Part shown: piece after piece, positions 12,863-24,456 of the stretch
Layout: each line of letters begins with the position of its first letter
Numbering within the stretch: position 1 is the stretch's first letter
NCBI GenBank assembly: GCA_013397865.1
Contig: VZTI01003800.1
Coordinates: 1,004,058 to 1,068,057 of the forward strand
Reading direction: 5' to 3'
DNA length: 64,000 nt
From: Struthidea cinerea
Taxonomy: Eukaryota > Chordata > Aves > Passeriformes > Corcoracidae
Notes under the pieces: model-generated
Told to the model about the DNA's origin: nothing
Database searches by the model: none
What the model saw: only the letters and a program-made list of their open reading frames with translations
Translations under genes and position numbers: made by a program

Positions 12863-15800
12863 CCCAGCACAAAATTACACATTTCAAAGTTTGATCTTCG
12901 GGGCTTGTGTTTTCTGGAGACCCAGAAACAAAAAACTATTTTTCAATTTGCAACACATTGCCTCTAAACAAACAATGATTCCCACTATTATATCAATCTA
13001 ATATTAATATTGCACACACCATCACCCTCACTTCCTTTCTTCCCTGAAAATTGTCTGCAAGTAGGTTACTTCAGCTCATGTCCCAAGAGCAACAAGTCAG
13101 AGATCTACCAGGCAGAAGAGTGTTTGAGAGTTAAGAAGGCCTTGCAGAGAAAGCAGTGCCCTTTCAGTACGTTTCCGTCTGAACAAAGATGTTTTGTCCT
13201 TAATCTGAGTCAATATGTGAACTTGAGATAACGGGTTTTTAAGTATCCAGCACCTCCAAAGGTTTAGAGCTTTGTCATTTTTAGGCAAATAGTTTAATTG
13301 CATATATTCTTCCATCCTTCCTCCCTGTGAAACTGGAGAAATGGGATGAATCAAAGGAGACTTCATTCAACCCAAACACATTATTGTATTGTCTTTCTCG
13401 AATGAACCAAAGAGAAGCTCAAATGGCCATACCCTGATTTTTCAGCATGTTCATATTCCTTTTATAAAATTTTATCACTCTGGAGAGAATTAAACAATTA
13501 CCAGTTTACAAAAATCATTACTTTTTATTTTGTTATTTCCTTTCTTGTGCATTGTCCCTTGCAAGCAAATTAAACAGATTTTTAGCTGGCAGTTGGGAGA
13601 ATGACATAGGGATAAATGAGATTGTAACAAGAAAGGAGCTGCTGATTCAACTAGGTGGGGAAAGCAAGAATTGTACTGCCAAACACATGGTAACTTGTAA
13701 CACTATCTCATTCAAAGAGCACTGTATCAGTTTATAACACACTGGTATACTACTTTAAAAACAAACAAACAAAACCCAAACTAACACAAAAGCAAAACAA
13801 ACAAAACAACATAACAAAAAAAACCACAATCCAAAAGACTTCTTTCAGAATTCTGCAAAAGCTCTTAGTGGTATGAATCGTTGTGATCCAAGCTACAGAC
13901 AGAAAAATTCCTCTACTGATTAAATTGTGGTTTACAAATAAAAACTAGAGCATCCCAGCTGTACTCTTGGGAACACCAACTGTGAACTGAAAATGTTGCT
14001 CTTGGCAAGTGCTGAAAAGAGGATGCACTTTGTCTTAGGATGACTCCAGGATAGATGTTATTTCTTTTCTCATTCTCCTCTTGAAAGTCCTTTTCATGTC
14101 CTATCACTCATTGCCCTGTCTGTGTACTTTCAGAGCTTGTGTGTAGCTTTCACCATGACACAAACTGCATGTTTATGTCTTTCCATGTTCGGAATCTTCT
14201 TGAGAGTAATCTTGTCCTATATGAATCTCTAGCCTGGAAGTCTGTCCACAAAATGGGCAGTGGAGTGCTGGACTTGAGCTACACAGCAGCCGAAAGGAGG
14301 GCAGTGTGTAAGCCACATTTTCATCAGCTTCATGTGCTTCTCACACTTCTTACAGTGATCTGGAAACCTGATCTAACCAGCGGGTGAGGTGAATTGTTTG
14401 CAAGTTATCATAGGAGAAGCTCCAGAAGAAATTCTCCAAGAGGAGATAATACCAGAAAGTTTAAAGCTGTCCTGTCTCTCATTAGGTACCTTTCACCTAA
14501 GCGTAGCTGAGAACATCAAGAGAGTGCTTATGAGGAACACTGGCACAATCATGCATTACTTATACAGGGTATCTGATTCCTGTCATGTTTGTAGCTCATA
14601 AATACTTAAATCTATTGATACACCCTGCTGAATATAGCTAGGCATTAGTACAAGGACTATACAATTGCATGGTGCCCAGTGGAATCTATAACATCTTTAT
14701 GTTAAGGAATGTGTATACCCTGTTGTCCTCGTATAGATGACTAATGCTTCCTGCCTTTTTTCCCCATCTCAGCTGTGCTTTAACTATGTCAATATTGAAA
14801 TGTTTGCTCAGCATAGAGATTGTTATTCCAGTTTGGAATTTTTATGAGACCCAGGCCCATGGCTGACCTTCCTTACATGAATTCTGGCACTACTTCACCA
14901 TGAACACTTCCTAATTGCTGATTACAGCTTATCATTACAAGAAGACACTTATAACCAGGGAATTGAACCAGTATGTTTGAATCTGTTCTGGGTCAGATCC
15001 AGCTGTGATGGAAGCTGTTTTAGCTGAGCTCTGATTCCAATCCAGTGACAGTTTATTGTTCAGTTCATGGAGTCCCCAACAACAAGGGGAAGGGTTAACC
15101 CCCATCTCCTCCCATTTCCATGAGCATCATTTTTAGTCCTGGGCCTGTACTGGGTTTTTTAAAACCTGCAATTTAGTATGGGGGACCATGTTGCTGCTGA
15201 GAAAAAAAGTGTTGCCAGGAATATAGGTGGGGCAAGGACTAGCCAGAGGATTGGGAATGATAGAAGGGTCAGCTCATTTGCAGGTAAAATCTCCTTTCTC
15301 TCCCTTGTAAAAACTCAAATCCATCACACTTCCTGCCATTAGGTATAGTAGTGGAATTGCTGGAGGAGATTAAGGCTAGTGAGCAACAGTCAAACGAGAA
15401 ACAGGAATTGCAAGAAGGCGTTTAGCTCAATCTCACCTTAGCAGGTAGTCCCTGAGGGTAGCTGATTCCAGGGAAGAAAATTTGTGACCATCTGCTGGTG
15501 TTTAATGTGTCAAGGGAGGGAGAAAACAACAGACATGGGGCAGGACAGTGGTTTTTAAAGGACTCTTAAAGTCAAGCTGTCCTCTTGCTGCACAGAATGT
15601 GCCAGGGGATGTTGCTTTTCAGCTGAACTGGTGTTTTGAGCTGGAAATGTCTTTGTTTTGCTTCAGTTTCAGTTTGGGATCTGGGATCAGCAAAATTTCC
15701 GAAATAACAATGTAAGTTTACTTCCAGCTTTGGGAAACATTTTGAAACAGTTCATGCTTCAGGTTTAGTTTGACTTCTTCTCATAATAGAAGAATGAGAA

Positions 15801-16724
15801 ATAGGACTTTCTTATTCATTCACTGACATTGATTTTAAATGAGAAACTGCAAAAATATGTCAGATGTGCTCACTCTATAGTAAGTTTTTATTTGCAGTTA
15901 ATAAAGTCAACATCACAGATGATTTAATCATAGTGGAAGCCCCTGACTTTGGCATAAGTGCTCTGAGAGGGCATTCACGTGATTCTTGGTACAAAAGCAA
16001 AGTCTCTGTGTCCTTTAGCTGCACTCTTGTCTCAGCCAAATTTCTGCTGGAGCACCTTTGTTGTGAGGCATTCAGTTACACAATAAGAGTCCGGGTGTGG
16101 TGTGCTGCTGTCCCTACATGCGGATCCTGTTTGCAAGTCAAGTGGTTCTGTGTGGTGTGCAAGGCTTGGCCTATGCTTAGGTTGTTTCAGCTCATCTGAC
16201 TACCTTTTGTCTCCCTGCTAACGGTGCAAGTGCTTCCTTGAGCATTGTCCTAACCCTGGAACTAATTCAAGCAGTTTGTGGTTCTGCTTTGGTTTTGATA
16301 TTTAAGCAAATGACTGTGGAAGAGACCCTGGAAAACGCATATGCCACTGACTGACTTAGTCCTGGTAAGATGGGCTGTAAGTACATCTCAGAGAAAGGCC
16401 ACTGAGCGCATGGCATCAAACATGATCTCTTGGAGGTCACCAGGGCTTATGCAGAGAGAAATGCTGCCACACTGACTTGCTCTGCCAGCATTAGCATGTA
16501 GATAAAGAGCCAGTGGAGATACAAATCTCAACTTCAAAAAGCCTTTAGTAGTTTTCCTCACCAAACAAATACATCTGCACCGATTCCAGAAAAAATGTTC
16601 TTTTACAGATTGGAATCTGGTAAAATGATAGTAACCAAAACATATGGTATAACCAGGACTTTTCAGGATAGGGAGGAGTTGGTAGTGCCATCTCCCAGGG
16701 TTTGGAGAGGAGAGTGGGGGGGTG
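12863..16724. other. Non-coding sequence with one CAAA tract
   Basis: Open frames do not exceed 111 codons (15864-16199, plus strand) and none resembles a known protein. The only structure I see is the A/C-rich repeat at 13757-13826. A 'GGGTCAGATCC' fragment near 14990 may be a further relic of the old interspersed repeat seen at 42763, but is too short to assign. Confidence 0.6.
13757..13826 (+). repeat. Degenerate (CAAA)n simple repeat
   Basis: A stretch of A with isolated C residues at 3-5 base intervals (ACAAACAAACAAAACCC and similar), ending in an A8 run. It resembles a decayed poly(A)-derived microsatellite. No transposon body is recognisable immediately upstream. Confidence 0.8.
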
Positions 16725-16990
16725 AAGAATGATCAAGGTGGGAGGGAAATGAACAAATTTTGCAAAACCATGAAGGCAGAGGATGAGCTGAACTGCTATT
16801 CACCAACTCTCACAATGCTACAGCTAGAGGCACAGATAAAAAGACAGAAGGATCATTTTACAATAAGAGGTAATTCCTTGTAAGACAAGCAGTGAACTTC
16901 TGGAACTTGCTGCCATAGGTGGATAATAGTTGCTAGAGTGCTGCTATCTCCTTACTAAAGTCAGAGGTGGCATACTATCTAGAGCAGAGA
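16725..16990 (+). mobile_element. Old CR1-family LINE fragment (end of ORF2)
   Basis: This is a decayed fragment of a CR1 retrotransposon. Bases 16892-16915 translate to VNFWNLLP, matching the strongly conserved V-N-x-W-N-x-L-P motif near the C-terminus of CR1 ORF2. Upstream, around 16770-16840, an AAAACCATGAAGGCAGAGGA-type stretch aligns with the 'K-I-M-N-G' part of the same ORF, and the spacing between the two blocks is about right. It differs clearly from the younger CR1 at 56734-57437 and looks like a more reptile-like, older subfamily. Frameshifts and stops make it non-functional. The ends are approximate; the 3' side fades into a T12 run at 17006. Confidence 0.7.
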
Positions 16991-17073
16991 CACTGGCAGA
17001 AATAATTTTTTTTTTTTAATTTCTTTGAGGACGTGACATTTAGCTGGTAAACACAGTTTACTGTATACAGATA

Positions 17074-17112
17074 TATGTATAGATGTATGTATGTATACAC
17101 ACACACACACAA
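17074..17112 (+). repeat. Compound (ATGT)n/(AC)n microsatellite
   Basis: TATGTATAGATGTATGTATG-type repeats run directly into about seven AC dinucleotides ending near 17112, followed by a short ATATAT stretch. It sits some 90 bp beyond the old CR1 fragment. Such compound tracts are typically polymorphic in length. Confidence 0.9.
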
Positions 17113-17130
17113 AGACATATATATTTCACT

Positions 17131-18560
17131 CTAACTCTTCTGTTAGGGAATTCCCCTGCTCTACCACGTAAATATACTAAGTCTGTAACTGCCTCCCCTT
17201 CGCAATCTCCTTAAACCAAACACAGGCTATCTTCTGACTAATGAAATCTTAGGGTTTGTAACTGCCAGCAGCAGAAAGCTTACTGACATTTCACCAGTTT
17301 TTTGTTATATATGGCATGGGGATTTTAAGCTGTGGAGTGTTTCTGGCGAGTCATGGAATGGTTTGATAATGACAGCAATCTGGCAAATCTGCACCTTCTC
17401 AATTTGGAATCACATCTAATCATTTCTCTCTGGGAGAATATTTCCAGATACATTGTGGGGAAAAATGATTGGATGTTGTCTATTTTGGTTGCTTCCATGG
17501 GAGCAGTAAGAAAGTAAGGAATGATGCATATCATCTTCCCTGGTAGAATTTTAAACTATATTTCAAGGTGTGGAAAGAGCAGGGGAGTGCTAGCTTTGAG
17601 CTGTTACTGTGAACAGGACAAGTGTCCTTCATGACTGATCAGCCATCAGCTGGAAGATTTTGAATCCCTTATTAACAATTGTTACTGGTAAATGCTGCTT
17701 CCAAGGAAGGCAGGGTGCTTACCACCCGTGCTCATGGTGGCATCATTAACTGGTACACGAGTAACTGTGTCTCACTTTGCTTATGCAGACTGCTTCACCT
17801 TTTGCTGCAGAGCTTTGTGGTGTTATGCTCTTTAACCCCAGTGCCTTCCAGTCACAACAGTAACTTCTTCCACTTTTTGTCCCTTCTGTGCTGAGCTAAG
17901 AGATATTTAGGTGGTGCTCAGCTACCCCAAGCAGTCCTACATGCTGTCACTCTGTCGTTGGGTTCCTCTATATGCTCTGTACAGAAGCACGTGCTCTGCC
18001 AGCGTGGCGGCACGGGCCAGTTTGAACGCGTTCCACTCAGATAGCTCTGGCTTCATAGCTGGGTCTGGATGGGATTCAAGCTCTTTGATTTAATTAGAAA
18101 ATTGTGTCTATTTTGGGGCCTACTTAATCGACTTAGCAATAGCCCTTGTACCAGACCCTGTCCCGCTGTCAGCATAGGTGCCTCCTGATAAATCTCAAAG
18201 TGCATTTTTGGTCACTGGAGAGCATTTAAAATTAATATTTGATAGATTTCATTATGTCATGCTGCTGCTGCTGCTGTAGGTACATTAAGAAGAAGGGAAG
18301 TGAAACAAGGTGTAGCAAGTCATACAACATTAGCTGGGACTTCATCCCATATAGGGAGGAGGTCTGCTACAGAAGCTTATCTCAAGTATGTATATCTTTC
18401 CAAAAGCACTTGATGCAGTTTTTGTTGCTGAATGCAAAAGAAATGGTCACTGCAGTCATTTCATTCAGTATGTATCTCTCTCAAAGCACAAATGGTTTGG
18501 AGTGAAAGGGACAGTTGCAGTAAGTTCTTCCAAGTGATGCAGTTGGCTGGTAACCAAGAG
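17131..18560. other. Non-coding sequence with a CpG-dense patch
   Basis: No gene is recognisable. The open frame at 17911-18093 (60 codons, plus strand) covers a CpG-dense patch at 17956-18030 that also contains a CACGTG E-box at 17988-17993. A perfect CTG/GCT microsatellite lies at 18261-18276. The remainder is ordinary AT-rich sequence. Confidence 0.6.
18261..18276 (+). repeat. (GCT)5 microsatellite
   Basis: Five perfect GCT units plus one base. It falls inside an 88-codon open frame that would encode a short Cys run, but that frame has no other sign of being coding. Confidence 0.9.
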
Positions 18561-18599
18561 ACAGCTCCGTTCCTTGCTGCTTGACTGCCCTGCAATGTC

Positions 18600-18690
18600 A
18601 GCTGGACCATGTGGCTTCGCTTCTCTGAGTATAGTTTCTCCATCTGTAAGATGAGAGCACTGCAGAGCAATTAAAATCAGTGGGTGAAGG
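18600..18690 (+). repeat. MIR-like SINE fragment
   Basis: The stretch CTTCTCTGAGTATAGTTTCT followed by CCATCTGTAAGATGAGAGCA matches the MIR core, which runs 'CTCTCTGAGCCTCAGTTTCC' then 'TCATCTGTAAAATGGG'. MIR SINEs are known at low copy number in birds. Only the central and 3' core is visible; the tRNA-like head is not clear. Confidence 0.55.
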
Positions 18691-21224
18691 GACTGATGTA
18701 GGAGTTGCATGTTTTATTCTACAGTTAAGGTAATACAGGCAACTGTACTGTAAGACAACCTGTGCATCTAGAAATTATCACCCTGTCATTCACACCTACT
18801 TTACCTCTCACAAAGGTATCAAATATTCTGCTAACATAGTTTTTAATGATTGTCTACACAGGCAAAGATCTGTGTCACATAAGTCTTTCTTTGTTAGAAT
18901 ATAGGTCATCGAGCCAATGAAATTGCTATGACTATGAAAAAGAGCAGTTTTATCCTCTCGGGGGTGGGGGGGTTGTCTTTAAAAAACAGCTGGGCTGTAA
19001 TCATGTGTGGGAAGATCTTAGTGTCTGTAATTCTATCCAATAGCCAGAAGGTGGTCTAGAGAAAGATACTGCTTTTTGCATACCTCTTGCACATAACACC
19101 ACTAAGTTTGCCTTAATCATCTCCTCCAGCAGAAAGGTTTAAAGACAGTCTCCTGTCTTAAGAAAGTATGTATGTTAGAATACCCTAACTTTTTTGTCTG
19201 CCTTAGTGGTGGGTTGAGAGATCTGAGTTTCAGCTGACTCCACAAACACCTCTGTGTTACTGCTTTTCATCAAAAAAAGAAAAAGAATTGCAGCTTTTGG
19301 TACCTGTTCTCCTTGATGCTAATGCTGGACACAGTGGCCTGTCATGAACAACTGAAAAGAAAGATTTCATGCTTTATTTTCTTCAACTTTTTTTGGGGGG
19401 GTGGGTAGGTTTCTTGATTGTTAAAGAAAATTAGATCATGGCTCAAGATTTTTTTTTTTTTCAATGTTTAATTTTACCTCAGCACCTGTGGGATACAAGC
19501 TATTTGTGGAGCAGAAATCACAATTCCCAGCCAGCTCTCCAATACTTTGTACCAAACTTTCCTGTTTGTCAGTGTGAAAAGTTCAATGTTGAATCTTGTT
19601 ACAGTAGTTTGCAAAAGTGGCTGTGCTCGAGAAAACTTATGTCCTGCAGTTTTCAAGTTTTTCAGGTTTATTCTGACAAGTATAATAAGCATTTTGTTTA
19701 CAGCATTCTCCTACTATATAACACAAGAGCTGCTTTAAGAGTTTTGGGGTTTGTGCATTAGTCTGCTTAATACAAAGTTCTGGAGACAGGTTATGATAAG
19801 TTATATTGTGATGCTTTAGCAGTTATGGGCCATATTGAATCTTTTTTGTACTAGTGCATAAAGACCAGAGAAAATCTCCATTCTTGTAGCCAAAGAAACA
19901 CAAAATTTGTTCTCATTACTTGTGCTACAGAAATAACATACTGGATAGATAATAGAAAATGAAAGGATATGTTATGATTTTGTTTCATGTTAAATTATTT
20001 GCAAAAATATATTAAGATCAGTTACATGACAGGAAAAATTGTTCCTACTAATTTCGGTGTAACTCTTACTGATCTGCACTGGAGAGGCTGCCTAGACAAA
20101 CAGACAGCTGTGTGAAAGGCTTTCCACAGGTTCCTCATCCTGCAAGCATTGATCTATTGACACTTCCTGTGTGGTGGAAGTTTCTGAATGAGGACTTGCA
20201 GACCCCCATCTTGATTTTCAGAGAAAACAAACACATAAAAAAGAGATCAGATTTCATCTTTTTTGGGTAAATATATAGTACCAAGTAGCTTGAAAATTTT
20301 TGCTTCCTCTTTTTCACATTCCTTTTATGTCTAAATACTTTGGTCCAACTAGGCCACATCTAAATCAAACTGAGTAAAAGTAGAGGATGGAAGGTGCGTG
20401 ACAGATGTGCTCCCTCTGAGAGCCAAATGATCTGCACTGGTCAGGTTGCTGAAGACAATGTAAAGCAGAGGAGTGTTCCTCCATCTTGCACCCGGAGCCC
20501 ACAGACTTCAGGAGAGTTCTGTCCATTGAGAGAGAGCCTCTGCCCTGGGGTCAAGGCTGACTGCTCTCAGTGAAGTCTCTTGTAAGGAAGTAGAGGGAAC
20601 AAAAGATGACTCCGCTGTGCACACAGGTGACAAAAAGAAAAGAGCAACACCAGAAACCCATCTTTTGATGTTCACAGGAAAATAACACTTTTTTTTTCTT
20701 CTTTTTTAATGTTTATGGTCATGTTTTATGTCTATTGTCAACACTTCCTTCAGGAAAGGAAAATTAAATTGTAAAATGGAATCATTTTATGAAGTGAAAC
20801 CCCAGAGGATACACTTTGGAATAGATCCTTTCAAGCAAATGGGACTGCGCCAGCTGAAGATGCTGCTCTACAGTGAAATCATATCCAGGCGATACGGTGC
20901 AATACACAGGTCATTCATGGTGCCTTCTTTGGTAGCAGAATTGCATTCTGATGGACCACTAGGGAAAGCAGTGTTCTCTTTTTGAGAATGCTCTGTCCTC
21001 AGAAACAGTGGAAGGTTTGTGGAAATTCCAGTGGATGCAACCAAACAGTGCATGTACAATAAAGCGGTGATTGCAGGTACCAAGGAAAATTAGGTTCTCT
21101 ATAACTCATGCCATTTTTTGCAAGAGTAGATAATTCCAACTGTTGTCCTTGACCAAATCTGTGCTACTGACTTATACACCAGTATTGTCTTCATTCTAAT
21201 GGGGGAGTGATTTCCATAAGCATA
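18691..21224. other. Non-coding sequence without recognisable elements
   Basis: Open frames reach 107 codons (19438-19761, plus strand), helped by a T13 run at 19449-19461. No domain or repeat family is recognisable. Confidence 0.6.
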
Positions 21225-21285
21225 TAATTTATAAAATGCTATGGAATCTTTCAGGATGAAAAACGCTATGTAAATGTCATGCACT
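21225..21285 (+). repeat. 3' tail of an ancient SINE/LINE, second copy
   Basis: The segment ATAAAATGCTATGGAATCTT, then GATGAAAAACGCTATGTAAA, is a diverged copy of the tail seen at 430-497: a 'GTAAAGCGCTTTG' block followed by a 'GATGAAAGGCGCTATATAAA' block. Two independent copies in one window make a dispersed repeat likely. The family is uncertain. Confidence 0.5.
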
Positions 21286-21329
21286 ATATTACATTCAAGA
21301 CATTAATAACATTTTTTTCTGTTACTTCA

Positions 21330-21395
21330 CCTATGAGATAAACTGAGGACAGGGAGCACGTTATGCATTTCTGGGCCAAGGTGGTTTAAAGAAAG
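21330..21395 (-). repeat. Possible MIR-like core, reverse orientation
   Basis: ATGAGATAAACTGAGGACAG followed by a GGGCCAAGG block about 25 bp on resembles the reverse complement of the MIR core ('GGAAACTGAGGC' ... 'GCCCAAGGTC'). It lies just downstream of, but in opposite orientation to, the tail at 21225-21285, so two separate insertions would be needed. Weak. Confidence 0.35.
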
Positions 21396-21540
21396 GGTGT
21401 ATGTATTGTTCGCAGAGTTAAGCTTTCCTTGATTCTGCTGATCAGGTGCTAAAGCAGCAAGTGCTTCCCCTCCCATTCATGTGTCAGATCAAGAAGTGTG
21501 TTTGGGCATCATGTGCAAGGTGAGACAGCAGCTAACTCCA

Positions 21541-21630
21541 TCCCCCTGGGATCTCTAGGGGGGAATTAAGTCCCCCCAGCCTCTCATCTGGCTGGTATAA
21601 AAGCTGCTATCAGCTGCAAGTCTTTGCAAG
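21541..21630 (+). promoter_or_regulatory. Candidate TATA promoter beside G/C hairpins
   Basis: A GGTATAAAAG TATA-like box lies at 21595-21604, placing a hypothetical start near 21625-21635. Just upstream, GGGGGGA (21558-21564) can pair either with TCCCCCC (21571-21577, 6-nt loop) or with TCCCCCT (21541-21547), so two alternative hairpins compete. No open reading frame of useful length follows on the plus strand, so any transcript would be non-coding or would start a spliced gene. It could also be an unrecognised LTR or chance. Confidence 0.2.
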
Positions 21631-22779
21631 AGACACAGTCCTGTTAAAAGGATGCAGTGGTGTGTTCTTCATAGCATGTCCTCTGTTTCCAGCAGCCTGT
21701 GTTGCTTTTTAGGACTCCTGCAGGGACAGAAACCGTGACCACTAGCCCCTCGTCAGAACAGAGCTTGTCCTTCAGGAAGCTTGGCCCTTGAGTTGCAGGA
21801 AATCTTACTGTAAACCTCCCCAAAGGGGAGAAAGATTCTAGGTGAAGAAAATCTTTCCAGGTATACAACCTTATTTTTATTTATGCAGACTTCACTGAGT
21901 TTCTTATAAGATCTTACAGCATTTTAAAATATTTTAGCTGTCTGTTGGATACTCTGAGAGCCTCCTTTCTGGTTTTGGTTTTTTGGTGTTTTTTTTGTCT
22001 CAAAAGGAGACGTGTATAGGCACATAAGAGAATAAAAGCGTAGTCGTGAAGTTATCTAAACAAGAGGAGTGGTTTCTCTGCTTTTTGCTGTTTAGGCTTT
22101 ATTTCAACTTCAAAAAAGATTGCCTGGGATTTTAAGTTTGAGGTGGAAGTGTTTGTCAACTTCAATTCTCTGCAGTCTGCCTTCCTTATCCCTAGCTGTG
22201 TCATTGCTCTGCAGAACATCAAACATTGGAGGGCAATGGTGACCTGTGTTGTTTTAATCTCAGACTAAATGGTTCTTTTGTTTTGTTTTAAAAATGAGCC
22301 CTTAACTTCTGTAAGCTCCATTCTTCTCCAGAGCTTTGCAGAAATAAAATACATCAAGACGAAGGAGGCATAATATGACAAAAGTGGTGGTTTTATTGAA
22401 AGAGAGCTTTGTCGTATTTTGCTTTTGAAATGTGTTTAACACAGAGTTTAAGGATTGGCAATTTGTTTAAAGAAATGGGTAAAATATTTAAAACCACCAC
22501 TTTATTTAAACTATTGTGCCTCCTTCAGTAAACATTCAGTACATGACTGAACCCTGTATGAACTTGTGCTTGTTGCTGGTTAAATAGATTCTGAGCTTAA
22601 GTGAAAAGGGGCTGCTATTGAGCACAGGACAAAAAAGTTGCATGTGCTTTTTTTTTTTTTTTTTTAATTTGCCCACACACAAGCACTTACCCCCCAAAAT
22701 ACTGCGTTCACAGAATCTTTTATTAAAACACCATTTTTTTTTCTAGGCCTCAAAGTACTAAACTGAAAGCAAGCTGTTA
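21631..22779. other. Non-coding sequence with T-rich runs
   Basis: No gene is recognisable. T-rich stretches occur near 21971-21999, and a T18 homopolymer lies at 22648-22665. No other elements are recognisable. Confidence 0.6.
22648..22665 (+). repeat. T18 homopolymer
   Basis: Uninterrupted run of about 18 T. It could be the reverse-complemented poly(A) of an old insertion, but no element body is recognisable downstream. Run length is prone to assembly error. Confidence 0.85.
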
Positions 22780-23400
22780 ACAGAAATGAGTAATTATTGA
22801 AGCTCTAACAGGCAGCTTTCATTGAAGTTGATTACAGCAGCCATATAATCACTTTTACGGATGCTGTAATCACAGTAGCAGGGAATGCTTGACTTGGTTC
22901 TTATTGTTTTCACTCATGGTGGAGGTAGGGGGCCTGCAAGAAACCCGTTTTACCACCTCAGTACAATTTCTGCTGTAAAGGAAATCTACACAGCACTGAA
23001 TGAAGCAGAGAATCATTCATTCTTTCTTTATTAGCATTTTCCCCTCCCTCACATGAGAGTCTGTTGGAGCCAGGAAATTGCTGTTATTCAATATGCAAGC
23101 CAGAGGTTGTAATGACCATTTGGGAGGGTATGACCAACAATTACAGACCTTAATGAATAGGTGTAATCTAGTTGAGACTAAACACTAGTAGCAGCTCTGG
23201 TGCTGTCTCTGGTTAAATTAAAAGAACAGCAATGCAAAGGAAGTTAACAAGAATTAATTAGTTAGATCAAACTGAAAACCTACTCATTAGTGATGTTATA
23301 GGCAAAGTAAAAGCCTATCTTCAGTGCAATTAGGTAGACAAATGAATTGTACAACTGACTGATTCACACCTGCTAACAGCTAAGGGCTATAGCTGGTATG
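22780..23400. promoter_or_regulatory. Candidate conserved non-coding element with TAATC dyad
   Basis: Repeat-free and rich in homeodomain-type cores. TGATTACAGCA (22829-22839) and its exact reverse complement TGCTGTAATCA (22862-22872) form an 11-bp inverted repeat, with a third TAATC core (ATAATCAC) in the 22-nt spacer. Further ATTAAT, AATTAG, CATTAG and CAATTAG cores are spread over 23130-23340. TAATC is the site class preferred by OTX/PITX-type homeodomains, so the pattern suggests an enhancer; this is inference and conservation is untested. No open frame of note crosses it. Confidence 0.35.
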
Positions 23401-24440
23401 TGTGGGATCCACTTTTTACAGTTCATGCATACTTGCATAGTTTAATGGATCTTGCATTCCTGAATCAGCCTTCATTCCTTCACCTTGTATTCATGTATTT
23501 GATCCAAACATTAGTGTTGCTTATAGATTCTGACGCAATGTGGCCATGGCTTTTAGAAGTGTCCATAGAATTGTAATGTCTCCTTAATCTGCCCTGCCAT
23601 ACAGAAGGGATCTCAGTTGGCAGATCTTTCTTGTTAATTTTTTAAGAACTATTTAAGGATTCTTGTTCTTGACAAGCTCTTGATTGTGTTGAAAGTGGAC
23701 AGATCTGTGGAGAAAGATCATGTCATCAGTTAAAAGAATAATCCCATGTTTCAAGATTTTGACACTTAGAAGAAAACAATTGAGAGACAAAGAAAAAAGT
23801 CAAAATCCTTAGAGCTGTGGAGTAGCTACGAGGCACCTGCAGGTCTCACTGTCTTCAGATGTTGTATTTGCAGAGAAGTCTTGGGGATTCATGAAAAGCA
23901 ACCAGAATGGCAGTGATTAGAAGAACACAAGGAGATTCTTTCCTCTCCTCAGCCTGCATTTCCTTTTCCTGCTCATGACGTTAGTCCTAGGCTTAGGAAC
24001 TGCCTATGTGGAAACCAAGGTGCAGAACCAAACTGCAGTATCTGACATACTCTACTGTTTTGGCTGACAATTAATTTGAGATTCAGAGGACACAGTGGTT
24101 AATTTGTACATTGTGTTTTTCAGGGGGCAAACTGAGAAGCCACACAGTGTACTCTGATCCCTCTTTCTGACAGTATTTTTCAGTCCAGGGTTTTATCTTG
24201 GAATTTTCTACTTTGTTAATATTTCACAAAGACCCACAAGCCTCTAATGCTCTGTAAGGCTGCCACGACTTCCATTTCAACTCTGTGTTAGGAAGAAACT
24301 TGTTTACTTGCCATGCACTTGTGTTGTGGACTTAACTATTTTGGCTCTGTTTTGATGCAGGGTTTTGGTCTAAAGTGGTTTTATTTGTGAGCAAAATTGC
24401 TCAAAAGCAAGGCAGACAGTGGGAAGTGCATCTGAACCTC

Positions 24441-24456
24441 TTTTTTTTTTTTTTTT
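24441..24456 (+). repeat. T16 homopolymer
   Basis: Uninterrupted T run of about 16 bases with no recognisable adjacent element. Confidence 0.85.

Noticed and set aside
13757..13826. CRISPR-like or tandem array
   Set aside because: Irregular low-complexity CAAA repeats without spacers; the genome is vertebrate.
18239..18505. Cys-run protein frame around (GCT)5
   Set aside because: The Cys run is the microsatellite read in frame; the rest has no coding signature.
22829..22872. miRNA precursor hairpin
   Set aside because: 11-bp stem with a 22-nt loop is far shorter than a pre-miRNA stem; no known mature sequence.
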